Assembly: GCF_034064985.1 (NCBI RefSeq)
Contig: NZ_CP139249.1
Location: 2,852,001 to 2,916,000, forward strand
From: Acinetobacter pittii
GTDB lineage: Bacteria; Pseudomonadota; Gammaproteobacteria; Pseudomonadales; Moraxellaceae
DNA length: 64,000 nt
Direction of reading: 5' to 3'
A program made the translations under genes and the position numbers. Positions within the stretch are counted from its first letter, which is position 1; the number at the start of each line of letters is the position of its first letter. The notes under the pieces are model-generated. The model saw only the letters and a program-made list of their open reading frames with translations. It did not search any database and was not told the DNA's origin. Positions 1-9,047 of this stretch are shown piece after piece.

Positions 1-397
1 TCATAAAGTCTGGAGCACGTTGAGTGGTGAGCTCATCATTTAGCGTTTCACATGCTGCTGCAACATAACGTGCAGTCGCGGCAGCGCTCATCACTAAACC
101 ACGAGTTTCGGTTAAAGGCTTCCCATTATCGCGGGTTTGTAGTTTCGCTAATTCGTCTACACGCGCTTCAATAATGTCTGCAACTTTATAGAGAATACGT
201 GCGCGCTCATGCGGCAAGCTGTTTCTCCAGCTCGGTTCACGCCAAGCCTGATCTGCTTTTTCAATTGCCTCATTTACATCTTCAAGTGTTGCCGTTGAAA
301 GCTCAGCGTTTACCGACTGATCTGCCGGAAACAGGCTTTGAATGACTGCACCACGGCCTAATCGCCATTCACCTGCAATATAAATTTCCTTTGCCAT
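1..397 (-). CDS. Aldehyde dehydrogenase, N-terminal part (cut by window start)
   Basis: The reading frame starts at the ATG on the complement of 395-397 and runs off the left edge, giving about 132 codons. The translation begins MAKEIYIAGEWR and contains DNGKPLTETRG, typical of the N-terminal NAD-binding part of the NAD(P)-dependent aldehyde dehydrogenase superfamily. The catalytic Cys and Glu lie outside the window. It is the most distal visible gene of the minus-strand catabolic operon, 13 bp after the aspartate-dehydrogenase-like gene. It probably oxidises an aldehyde released after ring cleavage; the substrate is unknown. Confidence 0.85.
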   Translation of the reverse strand, partial: MAKEIYIAGEWRLGRGAVIQSLFPADQSVNAELSTATLEDVNEAIEKADQAWREPSWRNSLPHERARILYKVADIIEARVDELAKLQTRDNGKPLTETRGLVMSAAATARYVAAACETLNDELTTQRAPDFM

Positions 398-410
398 GAT
401 CAAATCCTTC

Positions 411-1202
411 TTAAATCTGTATTGCTTCTACACTGTTGCGACAAGCACGAATCACGCTAAGCGCAGCCAAAGTTGATGTTTTCGGGTTACTTGGTAACGG
501 CACACCCACCAGTTCAATGGTCATTTGTCCAAAACCACCTTCTGCCACAATCGTGTGTTTGTTTTTGTTGATGGTTGGATCAACAGTTAACTCAACCATG
601 GTTTCATCCATTCCAAGCCCTGCAAGCGCAATGGTTGCTGCAACGTTGGCATTGGCTGGAAATTTGGTCGCAGCTTCACGCGCAGTTCCTGTGAAAAAGA
701 CCGTAGGTTCTGAAACATGGTCTAAATCGACTAATTGCTCTGCATAACTGCCCTTCCAACTTTTTGGACTTTTACAGCCTTTATAAGTGACCTTTTGCAA
801 ACCACCTTCTTTAGCAGCAGAAATACCGTCAATGCCTGCGATAGCCCCTGCAAGTAAATGCAGATGTGCATCATTTTTTTCAGCAGTTTGCTTAAGCTGA
901 ATCAGAAACTCGTTATCAGCCAAAGTACCCACCGAAATCAGACCAATGGTCCAGCCTTTCGCTAAAACTTTTTGAGCATGCTCTTTCACTGCTGCTTGAC
1001 CTGCTACCTCAATGACATAGTCTGGCGTACCATCACATTGCTCAATATCGGAAATCACCTGAATCTCGGAAGAGACTTGTGACTGCACTTTTTCAATGCT
1101 GCGAGATGGCACGACAATCCATTTCAGTTGCAGATCTTGAGGCAAGTGGGCATACACTTCTGCTGCCATTGCGCCAAAACCAATCATCATCAACTTTTTC
1201 AT
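411..1202 (-). CDS. Aspartate dehydrogenase-like oxidoreductase
   Basis: The 263-residue protein has an N-terminal Rossmann motif (GFGAMA, about residues 8-13) and the C-terminal NPKTSTLAALSVIRA stretch that marks the aspartate dehydrogenase domain family (NAD(P)-dependent oxidation of L-aspartate to iminoaspartate, related to NadX). Length is normal for the family. Its place inside an aromatic-degradation operon, away from nadA or nadC, suggests an amino or imino acid intermediate, or a different carbonyl substrate. That is inference. Gaps to both neighbours are short (13-15 bp), consistent with one transcript. Confidence 0.75.
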   Translation of the reverse strand: MKKLMMIGFGAMAAEVYAHLPQDLQLKWIVVPSRSIEKVQSQVSSEIQVISDIEQCDGTPDYVIEVAGQAAVKEHAQKVLAKGWTIGLISVGTLADNEFLIQLKQTAEKNDAHLHLLAGAIAGIDGISAAKEGGLQKVTYKGCKSPKSWKGSYAEQLVDLDHVSEPTVFFTGTAREAATKFPANANVAATIALAGLGMDETMVELTVDPTINKNKHTIVAEGGFGQMTIELVGVPLPSNPKTSTLAALSVIRACRNSVEAIQI

Positions 1203-1217
1203 GACAGCACCTGATAT

Positions 1218-2012
1218 TTATAAATGTTTATTAAAACCACCTGAGACATCTATTGCCGAACCTGTGGTGTAAGATGCCAATGGTGATGCCAAGAAAACTA
1301 AAGCACGTGCAGGCTCTTCTGGACGGCCTAAACGCTGCATTGGAATACCGCGGTTTTTTGCGATATTGCCTGTCCACTCCTCCCATGACAGATTTAAATC
1401 TGAACGGGTTTCATAACGGCGTTTCCACTGTGCAGATTCCACCATTCCGAGTAAAATCGAGTTCACACGAACGCCATATTGAGTAAACTCATGCGCCAAC
1501 GAATGGGTTAAATTCAACAGTGCAGCGCGTGCAGATGAAGTCGCAATCATGTGCGGTTCCGGTTGCAATGCCAGTAACGAGTTCACATTGGTAATTGAGG
1601 CATTTGCCGACTGTTTTAAGTCGTCAAGAAAAGCTCTTACCGGATGTAAAACACTGAAATATTTCAGCTCGATTTCTTTCATCCAGTCTTCATCTTGTGT
1701 GTTTTCAAAATTTGAAACACGGCCTTGCCCAGCATTGTTAATGAGCATGTCCACATTGCCCAAATTGAGTTTGACCTCTTTGGCAAATTGCTGAACTTCT
1801 TCTTTTTTCAACACATTACATGCTTTGGTAAAAATATTGGCATGTGGAAATTTTTCTAAAATATAGCGCTTAGAAGCATTTAAACGTTCTTCATCGCGAC
1901 CACACCACGCAACTTTTGCACCCTCTGCAACCAGTATTTCAACAGCAGCCAGCCCAATCCCAGATGAGCCACCGGTAACAACTGCAACTTTTCCTTCAAC
2001 TTGGAAGCTCAT
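1218..2012 (-). CDS. SDR-family oxidoreductase with altered catalytic motif
   Basis: This is a 264-residue classical short-chain dehydrogenase/reductase. The cofactor motif TGGSSGIG is at residues 13-20, INNAG is near 91-95, and the final strand ends in VSGG. At the position of the usual YxxxK active site the sequence reads T158-S-S-A-R162, so both the catalytic Tyr and Lys appear replaced, while the following alanine-rich helix aligns well. It may be a low-activity or non-redox SDR, or use a different mechanism. It lies between the hydrolase and aspartate-dehydrogenase genes in the same operon. Confidence 0.8.
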   Translation of the reverse strand: MSFQVEGKVAVVTGGSSGIGLAAVEILVAEGAKVAWCGRDEERLNASKRYILEKFPHANIFTKACNVLKKEEVQQFAKEVKLNLGNVDMLINNAGQGRVSNFENTQDEDWMKEIELKYFSVLHPVRAFLDDLKQSANASITNVNSLLALQPEPHMIATSSARAALLNLTHSLAHEFTQYGVRVNSILLGMVESAQWKRRYETRSDLNLSWEEWTGNIAKNRGIPMQRLGRPEEPARALVFLASPLASYTTGSAIDVSGGFNKHL

Positions 2013-2027
2013 AATCCTTAATCTCTC

Positions 2028-2852
2028 TTACGATTGTTCCTGAATCGTCAACATAATTTGGTTAAATGCTTGCGGTTGGTCGACATAACTTAAATGTCCT
2101 GCATCTTCTATGACGAAGCGCTTTTCCAACTGCAATTCCTGAGCAAGCTCTTGTATACCTAACGCAGGAGTGATTTGATCTTGCTGCCCTGCAATGACTG
2201 TGCATGGGACTTTTAAATCGGTTAAGTAATTACGTATTTCGTCATATGCAAGTAAGTACGATGCATGTGTGAAACCTTGTAAGGTCAACTGCTGCATTAC
2301 CTCTGAAACTAAGGCTAAGGCTTGTGGCTCTTGTTTATAAATCAAATGAGGTCCACGGCTTTGGGCCATTCCTTTAGCACCGAGTTCTTTCAACATTTTT
2401 GGTCTTTTTTCAAAAACCTGAATTTGTGTTTGTTCATCGTGGCGTTGGTAGCCTTGCGCCAAGTTAGCGACAACCAAGTGTTTCACTCGCTCTGGATAAA
2501 GTGCAGCAAATGCACTCGCCTGTAAGGCGCCTAATGAGTGTCCGACCACAATCGCTTTTTCAATTTTTAAAACATCGAATAACGCTGCCAAACGCTTTGC
2601 GTAGTCGGTAGCATTGGGCTGATCCGTTAAAAGTTCAGCTGATTTGCCATAGCCCGGTGCGTCCCAGGCAATGACATGAAAATGATGAGACAACACTTCA
2701 AGTTGGTTCACCCATGAAGCAGAACCTGAACTAATGCCATGCAACAGCACAAGGTACTCGCCCTGACCGGCTTCCCGATAGGCTTGTTGCTGGCCTTGAA
2801 CAGTGACGGTTTTCACCGGAAATTCTGCTAACTTTTCAATGAGTGTCATCAT
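2028..2852 (-). CDS. Alpha/beta hydrolase (meta-cleavage-product or ester hydrolase type)
   Basis: An alpha/beta-hydrolase fold protein of about 274 residues. The oxyanion-hole region is LLHGISSG, the nucleophile elbow is GHSLG with Ser106, the acid is in AGQQDQITP, and the catalytic His is in EDAGHLSY. The frame is open to a TTG at 2888, but the ATG at 2852 follows an AGGAAAG ribosome site and is preferred. In this operon it is the natural candidate to hydrolyse the product of the extradiol dioxygenase, as BphD or MhpC do. The substrate is not known. Confidence 0.82.
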   Translation of the reverse strand: MMTLIEKLAEFPVKTVTVQGQQQAYREAGQGEYLVLLHGISSGSASWVNQLEVLSHHFHVIAWDAPGYGKSAELLTDQPNATDYAKRLAALFDVLKIEKAIVVGHSLGALQASAFAALYPERVKHLVVANLAQGYQRHDEQTQIQVFEKRPKMLKELGAKGMAQSRGPHLIYKQEPQALALVSEVMQQLTLQGFTHASYLLAYDEIRNYLTDLKVPCTVIAGQQDQITPALGIQELAQELQLEKRFVIEDAGHLSYVDQPQAFNQIMLTIQEQS

Positions 2853-2888
2853 TTTTAATTCTTTCCTTTCATTCACTTCATCAAACAA

Positions 2889-3410
2889 TTAACGTTTGAT
2901 TTGAGCCAATGGATGCTCTGGTGGATAGTTCGGAATGGTTGGTTTACCTGTTCCCAACATCACACACATCAAGGCATCTTCTTGACCTGGGTTAAATAGA
3001 CCTCGGTAGATTCCCGGTGGAATTGAAATCAGGTCACGCTCTTTTAAACGGGTTTCAAATTTTTCGCCGTTGTGCTCAATGAACAAATCAATTTCGCCGC
3101 GAAGCATAAAGAATACTTCTTCAACATCGTGGTGAATGTGCAAAGGACCTTCACACTGTGGTGGCAGAACCATGGTTGAAAATGTGAAGTTTTCTGCTGG
3201 CACGGTGTTACCGTCATTTGCAACGCCTGTTGCACCCGTACCCATGTAACGCATTTGTGCACGGCGATATTTCGGGTCGTAATCTGCTTGGAACTTCAAA
3301 GCATCGAAGTCATATTTACGTGTCTCAAAGCGAGCAATACGCGTGTTTAACCAATCTTCTAAAGAAGTACCTTCTGGTTGTGCCCATGATTCGAATTGTT
3401 GTGTAGTCAT
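2889..3410 (-). CDS. Cupin-domain protein
   Basis: A 173-residue single-domain cupin. The first cupin motif carries HIHH (residues 91-94) followed by E97/E98, a usual metal-ligand set. In the second motif the expected His is missing (PPGIYRGLFNPG), so the metal site is incomplete or different. Cupins of this size act as dioxygenases, isomerases or decarboxylases on aromatic or keto-acid substrates. It sits between the MFS transporter and the hydrolase, which ties it to the catabolic pathway. No specific reaction can be assigned. Confidence 0.75.
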   Translation of the reverse strand: MTTQQFESWAQPEGTSLEDWLNTRIARFETRKYDFDALKFQADYDPKYRRAQMRYMGTGATGVANDGNTVPAENFTFSTMVLPPQCEGPLHIHHDVEEVFFMLRGEIDLFIEHNGEKFETRLKERDLISIPPGIYRGLFNPGQEDALMCVMLGTGKPTIPNYPPEHPLAQIKR

Positions 3411-3432
3411 TTTTAAACTCCTATACAGTGAA

Positions 3433-4656
3433 TTAATAACGTTTTAAAAGAGGAACCAAGAACAACGACCCAATGACAGCGACGGCAGCCAAGAAGGTAA
3501 TTCCTAAATTAAAACTATGTGTTTGCATCACGATGTAACCGATAAGAACAGGTGCAATTGCACTTGCAAAATTACCTAAACCGTTAAATATTCCACCCGC
3601 AGTCGCCCCTACATTTGAGGTCGTTACTCTTGCAAGCAGAGCAAATACAGCTGCTACTCCAAAACCCCACGCCATCGCGCTTAAAGACATGGCAGCAATA
3701 ATCAATAGAGGCTCAGTCATAATGACCATTACGTACATGAAGATGCCCGCGAGTAATAAACCGCTAAATACTTGAATCGCGCGGCGGCCTAACTTGTCAG
3801 ATAAAAATGCACCGATAATTTCGCCAATTAACATGGCAATGAATGGAAAGCTTGAATACATCCCAAACTCTTTGAGATTGAATCCTTTGTCTTGCATAAG
3901 GTAAGAAGGAACCCAGCTATTTAAGCCCCATAAATAAGTCATCAACGCAATGTTAAAGAGACAAACCAACCAGAACGCGCTGTTGCTGAGCAGCAATTTA
4001 GTATTGGCAATGTGACCTTTGAAATTAGTACGTTTACTTTCACCCTCAATTTCAACAGTTTTCTTGAGTTGTAAGTTACGCAGACCAAAAACAATGCTGA
4101 AAATTGCGATTAGTGTTAACCCAGCCATCACAAAAAAAGTGGTATGCCAGTCATGGTGTGCTAAAACATTTGCAGTGATCGGGAACCCAAGGAATGCACC
4201 TATTGGCGTTCCAAGTAAGAACATGGTAGAAGCACGTGCCTGCTGACGGTCCGTATAAGTCTGCTTAACAATGGTATAAGCCAAGGCAAATAACGGGCCT
4301 TCTGCTAAACCAAGCAGTACACGTAAAATCAACATGCCTGAATAACTGGTGGTGAACCCCATACAGAACATGAGTACGCCCCACGACGTTACGCTCCAGA
4401 ACAGCATTTTCTTTGGGTTAAAAATGTCACCCAAAAAGCTTAGAAAGACTGATGAAAAACCATAAGCAAGTAAGAAACTTGTCATGAGCCATCCGAGCTT
4501 GGCCTTATCTTCAGCAATTCCCATTGCACTTTGAAAATGAGGATCTGAAAATAAAACCGCAATACTAATCTTGTCGAAAAACGCCAGTACCACACACACC
4601 ATAAGGACAAAAGCAGGTACCCAATGCTTCAATCCACTTTTCTCTTCATTACTCAT
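3433..4656 (-). CDS. MFS transporter, anion:cation symporter type
   Basis: A 407-residue membrane protein with about 12 hydrophobic segments. The loop-2 signature of the major facilitator superfamily is reduced to LGDIFNPKK, and RVLLGLAEGPLFALAYTIV is typical of the anion:cation symporter group, whose members import organic acids. The second-half loop LSDKLGRRA is intact. It probably imports the acidic substrate of the surrounding operon. It lies between the ferredoxin reductase and cupin genes on the same strand. Confidence 0.85.
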   Translation of the reverse strand: MSNEEKSGLKHWVPAFVLMVCVVLAFFDKISIAVLFSDPHFQSAMGIAEDKAKLGWLMTSFLLAYGFSSVFLSFLGDIFNPKKMLFWSVTSWGVLMFCMGFTTSYSGMLILRVLLGLAEGPLFALAYTIVKQTYTDRQQARASTMFLLGTPIGAFLGFPITANVLAHHDWHTTFFVMAGLTLIAIFSIVFGLRNLQLKKTVEIEGESKRTNFKGHIANTKLLLSNSAFWLVCLFNIALMTYLWGLNSWVPSYLMQDKGFNLKEFGMYSSFPFIAMLIGEIIGAFLSDKLGRRAIQVFSGLLLAGIFMYVMVIMTEPLLIIAAMSLSAMAWGFGVAAVFALLARVTTSNVGATAGGIFNGLGNFASAIAPVLIGYIVMQTHSFNLGITFLAAVAVIGSLFLVPLLKRY

Positions 4657-4698
4657 GTGTCATTCCTTCGATTTGGTAATGAGAACCAGATTTAATGT

Positions 4699-5916
4699 TT
4701 ACGGTTTTAACTTCATGACATTAAATTCAGAATCTGCTAACAGTTTTGGATCTAAAACGGTGTTGGCTTGCATCCAACGTTTTGCCAGTTTGACCAGTTT
4801 AGAATCATTAATAGCAATCATGTTGAGCAAACGATTTTCATGGTCCAGATATAAATAGCTCACCTGATCTTCACCGCCTTGGCGAATCACCAATTCTTTG
4901 GTTTTTTCAGGCTGATACGTTCCTAAAATTTGAATATTGAAGTGGTATTGATCAGACCAAAGCCATGGAATATCGCTATATTCAGTTTCAATTCCGAGCA
5001 TCGACTTTGCTGCTGCAATCGCCTGATTTTGTGCATTTGCCCAAGACTGAATGCAATAACCCAAGCCCGGATGAATTGCGACATCGCCTGCGGCATAAAT
5101 GTTTTGATCTGAGGTTTGTCCAAAACAATTCACCACAATGCCATCTTTCACATCGAGACCAGCGTGTACCCCTAACTCTTTCGCGATCTCAGCGCCGGCA
5201 CCTACTACAACACAGTCAAACAACTGACTATTTTCAGGATGGTTCACCACTTCAACTTTTTGATTAGGTGCTTCAACCAAATGAAGGCTCTTGCTGTCTA
5301 AGTGAATTTTTGTGCCTTGGGCCTCATGCATATTTTTTAAAAATGCAGAAACTTCCGGACTCACACTTCTTGCACATAAACGGTCGCCATATTCAAAAAT
5401 ATGAACATCTTTACCTTGCTTACGTGCAGTTGCAGCAATTTCTAAACCAATCCAGCCACCGCCGATCACAGCAATATTTTTTGCATTCTTTAAAATTTCA
5501 GCCAAACGTTCACAGTCATGCACATTGCGTAAGGTCACAACATTTGGAATAAACTGCCATGTATTGACCGGTACACGTGCACGGCTTCCGGTTGCAATCA
5601 GCAATTTGTCATATGGCAAAATCTGGCCACTTTCTAAATGAACCTGTTTTTGTTCACGATCGACTTTTGTTGCAATTTCCGGTTTATGCCATTGAACGTT
5701 GAACTCTTGAACCTGTTCAGGAGAGAACAGATTCAAACTTTCATAAGTTGCTTCTTTTGAAAGTACTTGCTTAGATAGTGGCGGACGCTCATAAAACACT
5801 TGATCTTCATTTGAAACCACATGAATTTCACCCACATACCCATTTTGACGTAAGGTACTTACTGCCCAACCCGCTGCCTGTCCGGCACCTACAATTACGA
5901 TCTTTTCCATAGCCAT
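4699..5916 (-). CDS. FAD-dependent ferredoxin reductase of a Rieske oxygenase system
   Basis: This 405-residue protein matches the BphA4/HcaD type of NADH:ferredoxin reductase. It has an N-terminal FAD motif IVGAGQAAGWAV, YERPPLSKQ near residue 45, a central NAD motif IGGGWIGLEIA, and the C-terminal FAD motif IYAAGDVA. It would pass electrons from NADH to the Rieske ferredoxin encoded at 9048-9353, which then feeds the oxygenase at 7637-8704. All three parts of the electron chain are therefore in one operon. Confidence 0.9.
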   Translation of the reverse strand: MAMEKIVIVGAGQAAGWAVSTLRQNGYVGEIHVVSNEDQVFYERPPLSKQVLSKEATYESLNLFSPEQVQEFNVQWHKPEIATKVDREQKQVHLESGQILPYDKLLIATGSRARVPVNTWQFIPNVVTLRNVHDCERLAEILKNAKNIAVIGGGWIGLEIAATARKQGKDVHIFEYGDRLCARSVSPEVSAFLKNMHEAQGTKIHLDSKSLHLVEAPNQKVEVVNHPENSQLFDCVVVGAGAEIAKELGVHAGLDVKDGIVVNCFGQTSDQNIYAAGDVAIHPGLGYCIQSWANAQNQAIAAAKSMLGIETEYSDIPWLWSDQYHFNIQILGTYQPEKTKELVIRQGGEDQVSYLYLDHENRLLNMIAINDSKLVKLAKRWMQANTVLDPKLLADSEFNVMKLKP

Positions 5917-5938
5917 CTTCCTTGTAAAGCAATCCCTG

Positions 5939-6868
5939 TTAAACAGGCTTCACCTGACGGCGGGTTGTGTCATCAAGACCACCTTCAATCGCCCATTCGG
6001 TGAAAAGCTCTAGACGATGTTCTTCTACACGTGGCTGCCATTCTTCTGTCAAATAATCATCGTTGGTGTAATATTCAAATGCACCACCTAATGGTGAGTT
6101 GACATACCAGAAATAAGCAGAAGAAATTGGATGACGTCCCGGTCCAATGAAAGTTGACCATTCCGAACGATTCATATTTAAACCGCCCCCAATCACTTCA
6201 TGGATATCACGAACGACAAACGCTACGTGATTTAAGCCAGCAGGTTTATTTGGAACACTAAGCAAGAATAAATCGTGGTGATAACCTTCACCGCGGCAAC
6301 GTAAGAATGCGCCACGATTTTTATAGGCATCCGATAAATGAAAGCCTACTTTCTCGATATAGAAATTTTCAGTTGTTGCCAAATCCGGTGTGAAAAACAC
6401 CACGTGTCCAATCGCAACAGGTTGACCCTTTTCATAGACAGGACTTGCGGCATTCACACGTTGAATGTTGCCGTACTGGTTAATACCTTCCGTTTTAAGT
6501 TCAGGTACTTCTTTAACAAAGCTTTGTTCAAAACGAATGGTCATCCCATTTGGGTCAAGACACTGAACTGTATTTTCAGTACGTTTAAAACCTTCTACAT
6601 CGGCCAAACGAGCTGCCAAGTCATCAAGGTCTTGAGCACTATCAACGCCCCAAGTCACTTCACGTAAAGTTGAACCTTGTTCAATAGCAGTCGGTAACCG
6701 CTCATCATCACAATTAAATAAATAAATTTTGCTGCCATTTTGGGTTTGGTAAAGATCTGTGCCTTCAATATCCGAACTACTTTGGCTTAAACCAAAATCT
6801 GCCAAAAACTTGTTTGAAGCGGCTCTATCTTCAACTCCAAACTTTAAAATTTCGATCCCTGTAATCAT
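5939..6868 (-). CDS. VOC-superfamily extradiol ring-cleavage dioxygenase
   Basis: A 309-residue protein of two tandem vicinal-oxygen-chelate modules, like BphC. Metal ligands can be read as H155 (GHVVFFTPD), H214 (NHVAFVV) and E265 (FEYYTND). The active-site pair in GYHHDLFLL is also present. It should open a catechol-type ring by meta cleavage with Fe(II). The gene is 11 bp from the dehydrogenase gene that would supply the catechol and upstream of the reductase. The ring substrate is not identified. Confidence 0.88.
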   Translation of the reverse strand: MITGIEILKFGVEDRAASNKFLADFGLSQSSSDIEGTDLYQTQNGSKIYLFNCDDERLPTAIEQGSTLREVTWGVDSAQDLDDLAARLADVEGFKRTENTVQCLDPNGMTIRFEQSFVKEVPELKTEGINQYGNIQRVNAASPVYEKGQPVAIGHVVFFTPDLATTENFYIEKVGFHLSDAYKNRGAFLRCRGEGYHHDLFLLSVPNKPAGLNHVAFVVRDIHEVIGGGLNMNRSEWSTFIGPGRHPISSAYFWYVNSPLGGAFEYYTNDDYLTEEWQPRVEEHRLELFTEWAIEGGLDDTTRRQVKPV

Positions 6869-6879
6869 TTGACTACTCC

Positions 6880-7644
6880 TTAGTTAAAGACAAAACCGCC
6901 ATTGACCGGAATATTTTGACCTGTCACAAAAGAGGACAAATCCGACAGTAGATACAATGCTGTTCCATTTAAATCTTGTGGAAGTTGCTGACGTTGAATC
7001 GCTCTTCCGTTGACATATAAATCGTGACGTTCCTGTGGCACATACTCGGTTGCTTCAACCAGAGTAAGGCCCGGTGACAAGGTGTTGACACAGATATTGA
7101 ACTGTCCCAACTCTCTTGCCATTGAACGTGTCATGGCAAGAATTGCACCTTTACTTGCCACATAAGCCATCAAGTTCGGTGCGCCCCAAAGTGCTGTATC
7201 GGAAGCAACATTAATAATTTTGCCAGTAGCCGATTGCTTTAGATGGGGAACGCATGCCTTACTGATGAGCCATGTGCCTTTCACATTAATATTCATGACC
7301 CGATCCCAAAGTTCAGGATCATAATCAATCATATTTTTTCCACCGACATTGGTTGCCAGTGCCGCACAGTTCACAAGTCCGTCTAGTCCTTGTAATACTT
7401 CCACGCTTTTTGCAACCGCATTTTCAATAGAGTCTGCATTGGCAAGGTCAACTGTTACTGCATGAACGTTTAGCCCTTGTTGCTGTAACGCTTGCGCTTC
7501 TTGTTGCACCAAGTCAGACAAAATATCTGCCATCACAACTTCAGCACCAGCCTCGGCAATGGCTTGAGCGAAATCTCGGCCTAAACCACGCGCAGCACCA
7601 GTCACTAAAACTTTTTTGCCTTGCAACAACGCTACATTAGCCAT
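6880..7644 (-). CDS. SDR-family dehydrogenase (cis-dihydrodiol dehydrogenase candidate)
   Basis: A short-chain dehydrogenase of 254 residues with TGAARGLG near the N terminus and a normal active site, YVASK (Y161, K165 from the chosen start), unlike its paralog at 1218-2012. The frame is open to 7680, but the ATG at 7644 has a GGAAGAAG ribosome site and overlaps the oxygenase stop codon by 8 bp, implying translational coupling. Position directly after the Rieske oxygenase and before the extradiol dioxygenase fits a dihydrodiol dehydrogenase that re-aromatises the ring. Confidence 0.85.
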   Translation of the reverse strand: MANVALLQGKKVLVTGAARGLGRDFAQAIAEAGAEVVMADILSDLVQQEAQALQQQGLNVHAVTVDLANADSIENAVAKSVEVLQGLDGLVNCAALATNVGGKNMIDYDPELWDRVMNINVKGTWLISKACVPHLKQSATGKIINVASDTALWGAPNLMAYVASKGAILAMTRSMARELGQFNICVNTLSPGLTLVEATEYVPQERHDLYVNGRAIQRQQLPQDLNGTALYLLSDLSSFVTGQNIPVNGGFVFN

Positions 7645-8704
7645 GAGCTTCTTCCTGCATCTCGATACGGTTTGATGCATTTAGCGCAGCAATTTTCTTT
7701 AATTGCTTTTCAGCTTCTTTCTTCATTAAACGGCGTAAACGTGCAAGCCCTACATCGTGTTGATATAAGAATTCTCGTGCACGCGCATTTGGCGCAAGGT
7801 TTTCTAAAATAATGCGGTCTTGTTCCAATACATCCCAATGCAACTGTTCTAAATGATTGCGATATAAGAAGCGCCATACATTACGTTGCCAACCACTTAC
7901 CTTACGGCAGCGCCAGAAAAATACACGAGTATTATTGGCATCAATCGGCGTTGCATAACCCACAATCCAGAATTCGCCACCCGGACCAAATTGTTTACGG
8001 TAAGGAATTGAAAGACGTAACCAGCTTGCACCAGTTGAACCATATTCAACCCAGTCGAAGTTCACACCTGTTTGGCCTTCTTTTTCAAAAACAAAGCCTT
8101 TGTCGGTTGTACGATGCTTCATCTCTGCAGTACGTTCACCATCAGCCATAGAGTGTGAAGTACAGTGCAAATAGGTCCCGTGCATTGGGTCCATCACGTT
8201 ATCAATTGCGTATTGATGGTTTACTTTCCAGTCCGCTTGGCAAAGGAATGAACTCCACTCTTCGCTTGCAAGTTGCTCTGGAAACTCAAGCGACGCTGGT
8301 TGTTCATTTGCATCAATACCAAACCAGATAAAGATTGCGCCATGTTGCTCAATGACAGGATAGTTCTTTAAACATTTAGTACCAGTCATTGGACATTCAT
8401 GAACGGCTGGCACATCAGCAACAACACCGTCAGCACGAACTTCAACACCGTGATACCAGCAAGCAACTCGGTCACCCAAATTCCAACCCAGTGAAAGACG
8501 AGCACCGCGATGTGGACAGCGATCTTCAAGCGCGTGAACCTGACCTTCGGCATCACGCCAAACCACAATATTTTCGCCTAAACGGGTAATTCCGACTGGA
8601 TTAGCAGCGACTTCCCAACTTGCTAAAACCGGGTGCCATTGGTCACGTAAACCAAGTTCTAAATATTCTTCAGCGCTTTGTGAAGTTGATACGATTGCGT
8701 TCAT
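7637..8704 (-). CDS. Rieske aromatic-ring-hydroxylating oxygenase, alpha subunit
   Basis: A 355-residue Rieske non-heme iron oxygenase. The [2Fe-2S] motif has C63-P-H65 and C82-W-Y-H85. The mononuclear iron site has the NxxDxxHxxxxH pattern with D172, H175 and H180, and a C-terminal QDRIILE supplies the third carboxylate. The length matches homotrimeric oxygenases or demethylases that lack a beta subunit (VanA-like), and no beta-subunit gene is visible. It probably hydroxylates or O/N-dealkylates the pathway substrate, fed by the ferredoxin and reductase of the same operon. Confidence 0.9.
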   Translation of the reverse strand: MNAIVSTSQSAEEYLELGLRDQWHPVLASWEVAANPVGITRLGENIVVWRDAEGQVHALEDRCPHRGARLSLGWNLGDRVACWYHGVEVRADGVVADVPAVHECPMTGTKCLKNYPVIEQHGAIFIWFGIDANEQPASLEFPEQLASEEWSSFLCQADWKVNHQYAIDNVMDPMHGTYLHCTSHSMADGERTAEMKHRTTDKGFVFEKEGQTGVNFDWVEYGSTGASWLRLSIPYRKQFGPGGEFWIVGYATPIDANNTRVFFWRCRKVSGWQRNVWRFLYRNHLEQLHWDVLEQDRIILENLAPNARAREFLYQHDVGLARLRRLMKKEAEKQLKKIAALNASNRIEMQEEAHG

Positions 8705-8720
8705 TTTATTCTTCCCTGAA

Positions 8721-9020
8721 TCAATAACCTAAACGTTGCATTTCTTCTGTAAAGCTTGCAGAAGTCCATTCATCACCAGATTCACAACGGAAGCCCTGTT
8801 GATTAAGTGCAGAAACAACATCATCTAACTCAGTTGCGCCCGCAGAAAATGCCTGAATCAAGTTCTTTACAAAATCTTGTTCATAGAGAGTTGGCTCTTT
8901 ATAACGTGTCTGCCAAACCAATAATTCAGATTGACCTGGAACTTGAATATTGTTGATACCTGCTTCGGTTGCCGGCGTTGCATGAATCCAGCTTGCCAAC
9001 TTTTCATTAAATGTCTTCAT
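8721..9020 (-). CDS. Small protein with recombinase-like helix-turn-helix C terminus
   Basis: A 99-residue protein located between the ferredoxin and oxygenase genes. The C-terminal third (ALNQQGFRCESGDEWTSASF) resembles the small domain of large serine recombinases (LNxxGxxxxxGxxWxxxxV), a DNA-binding-type fold, but there is no catalytic recombinase domain. Its fixed position inside a Rieske operon suggests an accessory role (assembly, small subunit or regulator) rather than recombination. This is inference. Confidence 0.7.
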   Translation of the reverse strand: MKTFNEKLASWIHATPATEAGINNIQVPGQSELLVWQTRYKEPTLYEQDFVKNLIQAFSAGATELDDVVSALNQQGFRCESGDEWTSASFTEEMQRLGY

Positions 9021-9047
9021 TGTTCTGCTTCCTTGTACATGTGAGGA

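Noticed and set aside
7951..8589. Several plus-strand frames inside the Rieske oxygenase gene
   Set aside because: They are antisense shadows of a well-supported gene, with no start signals of their own.
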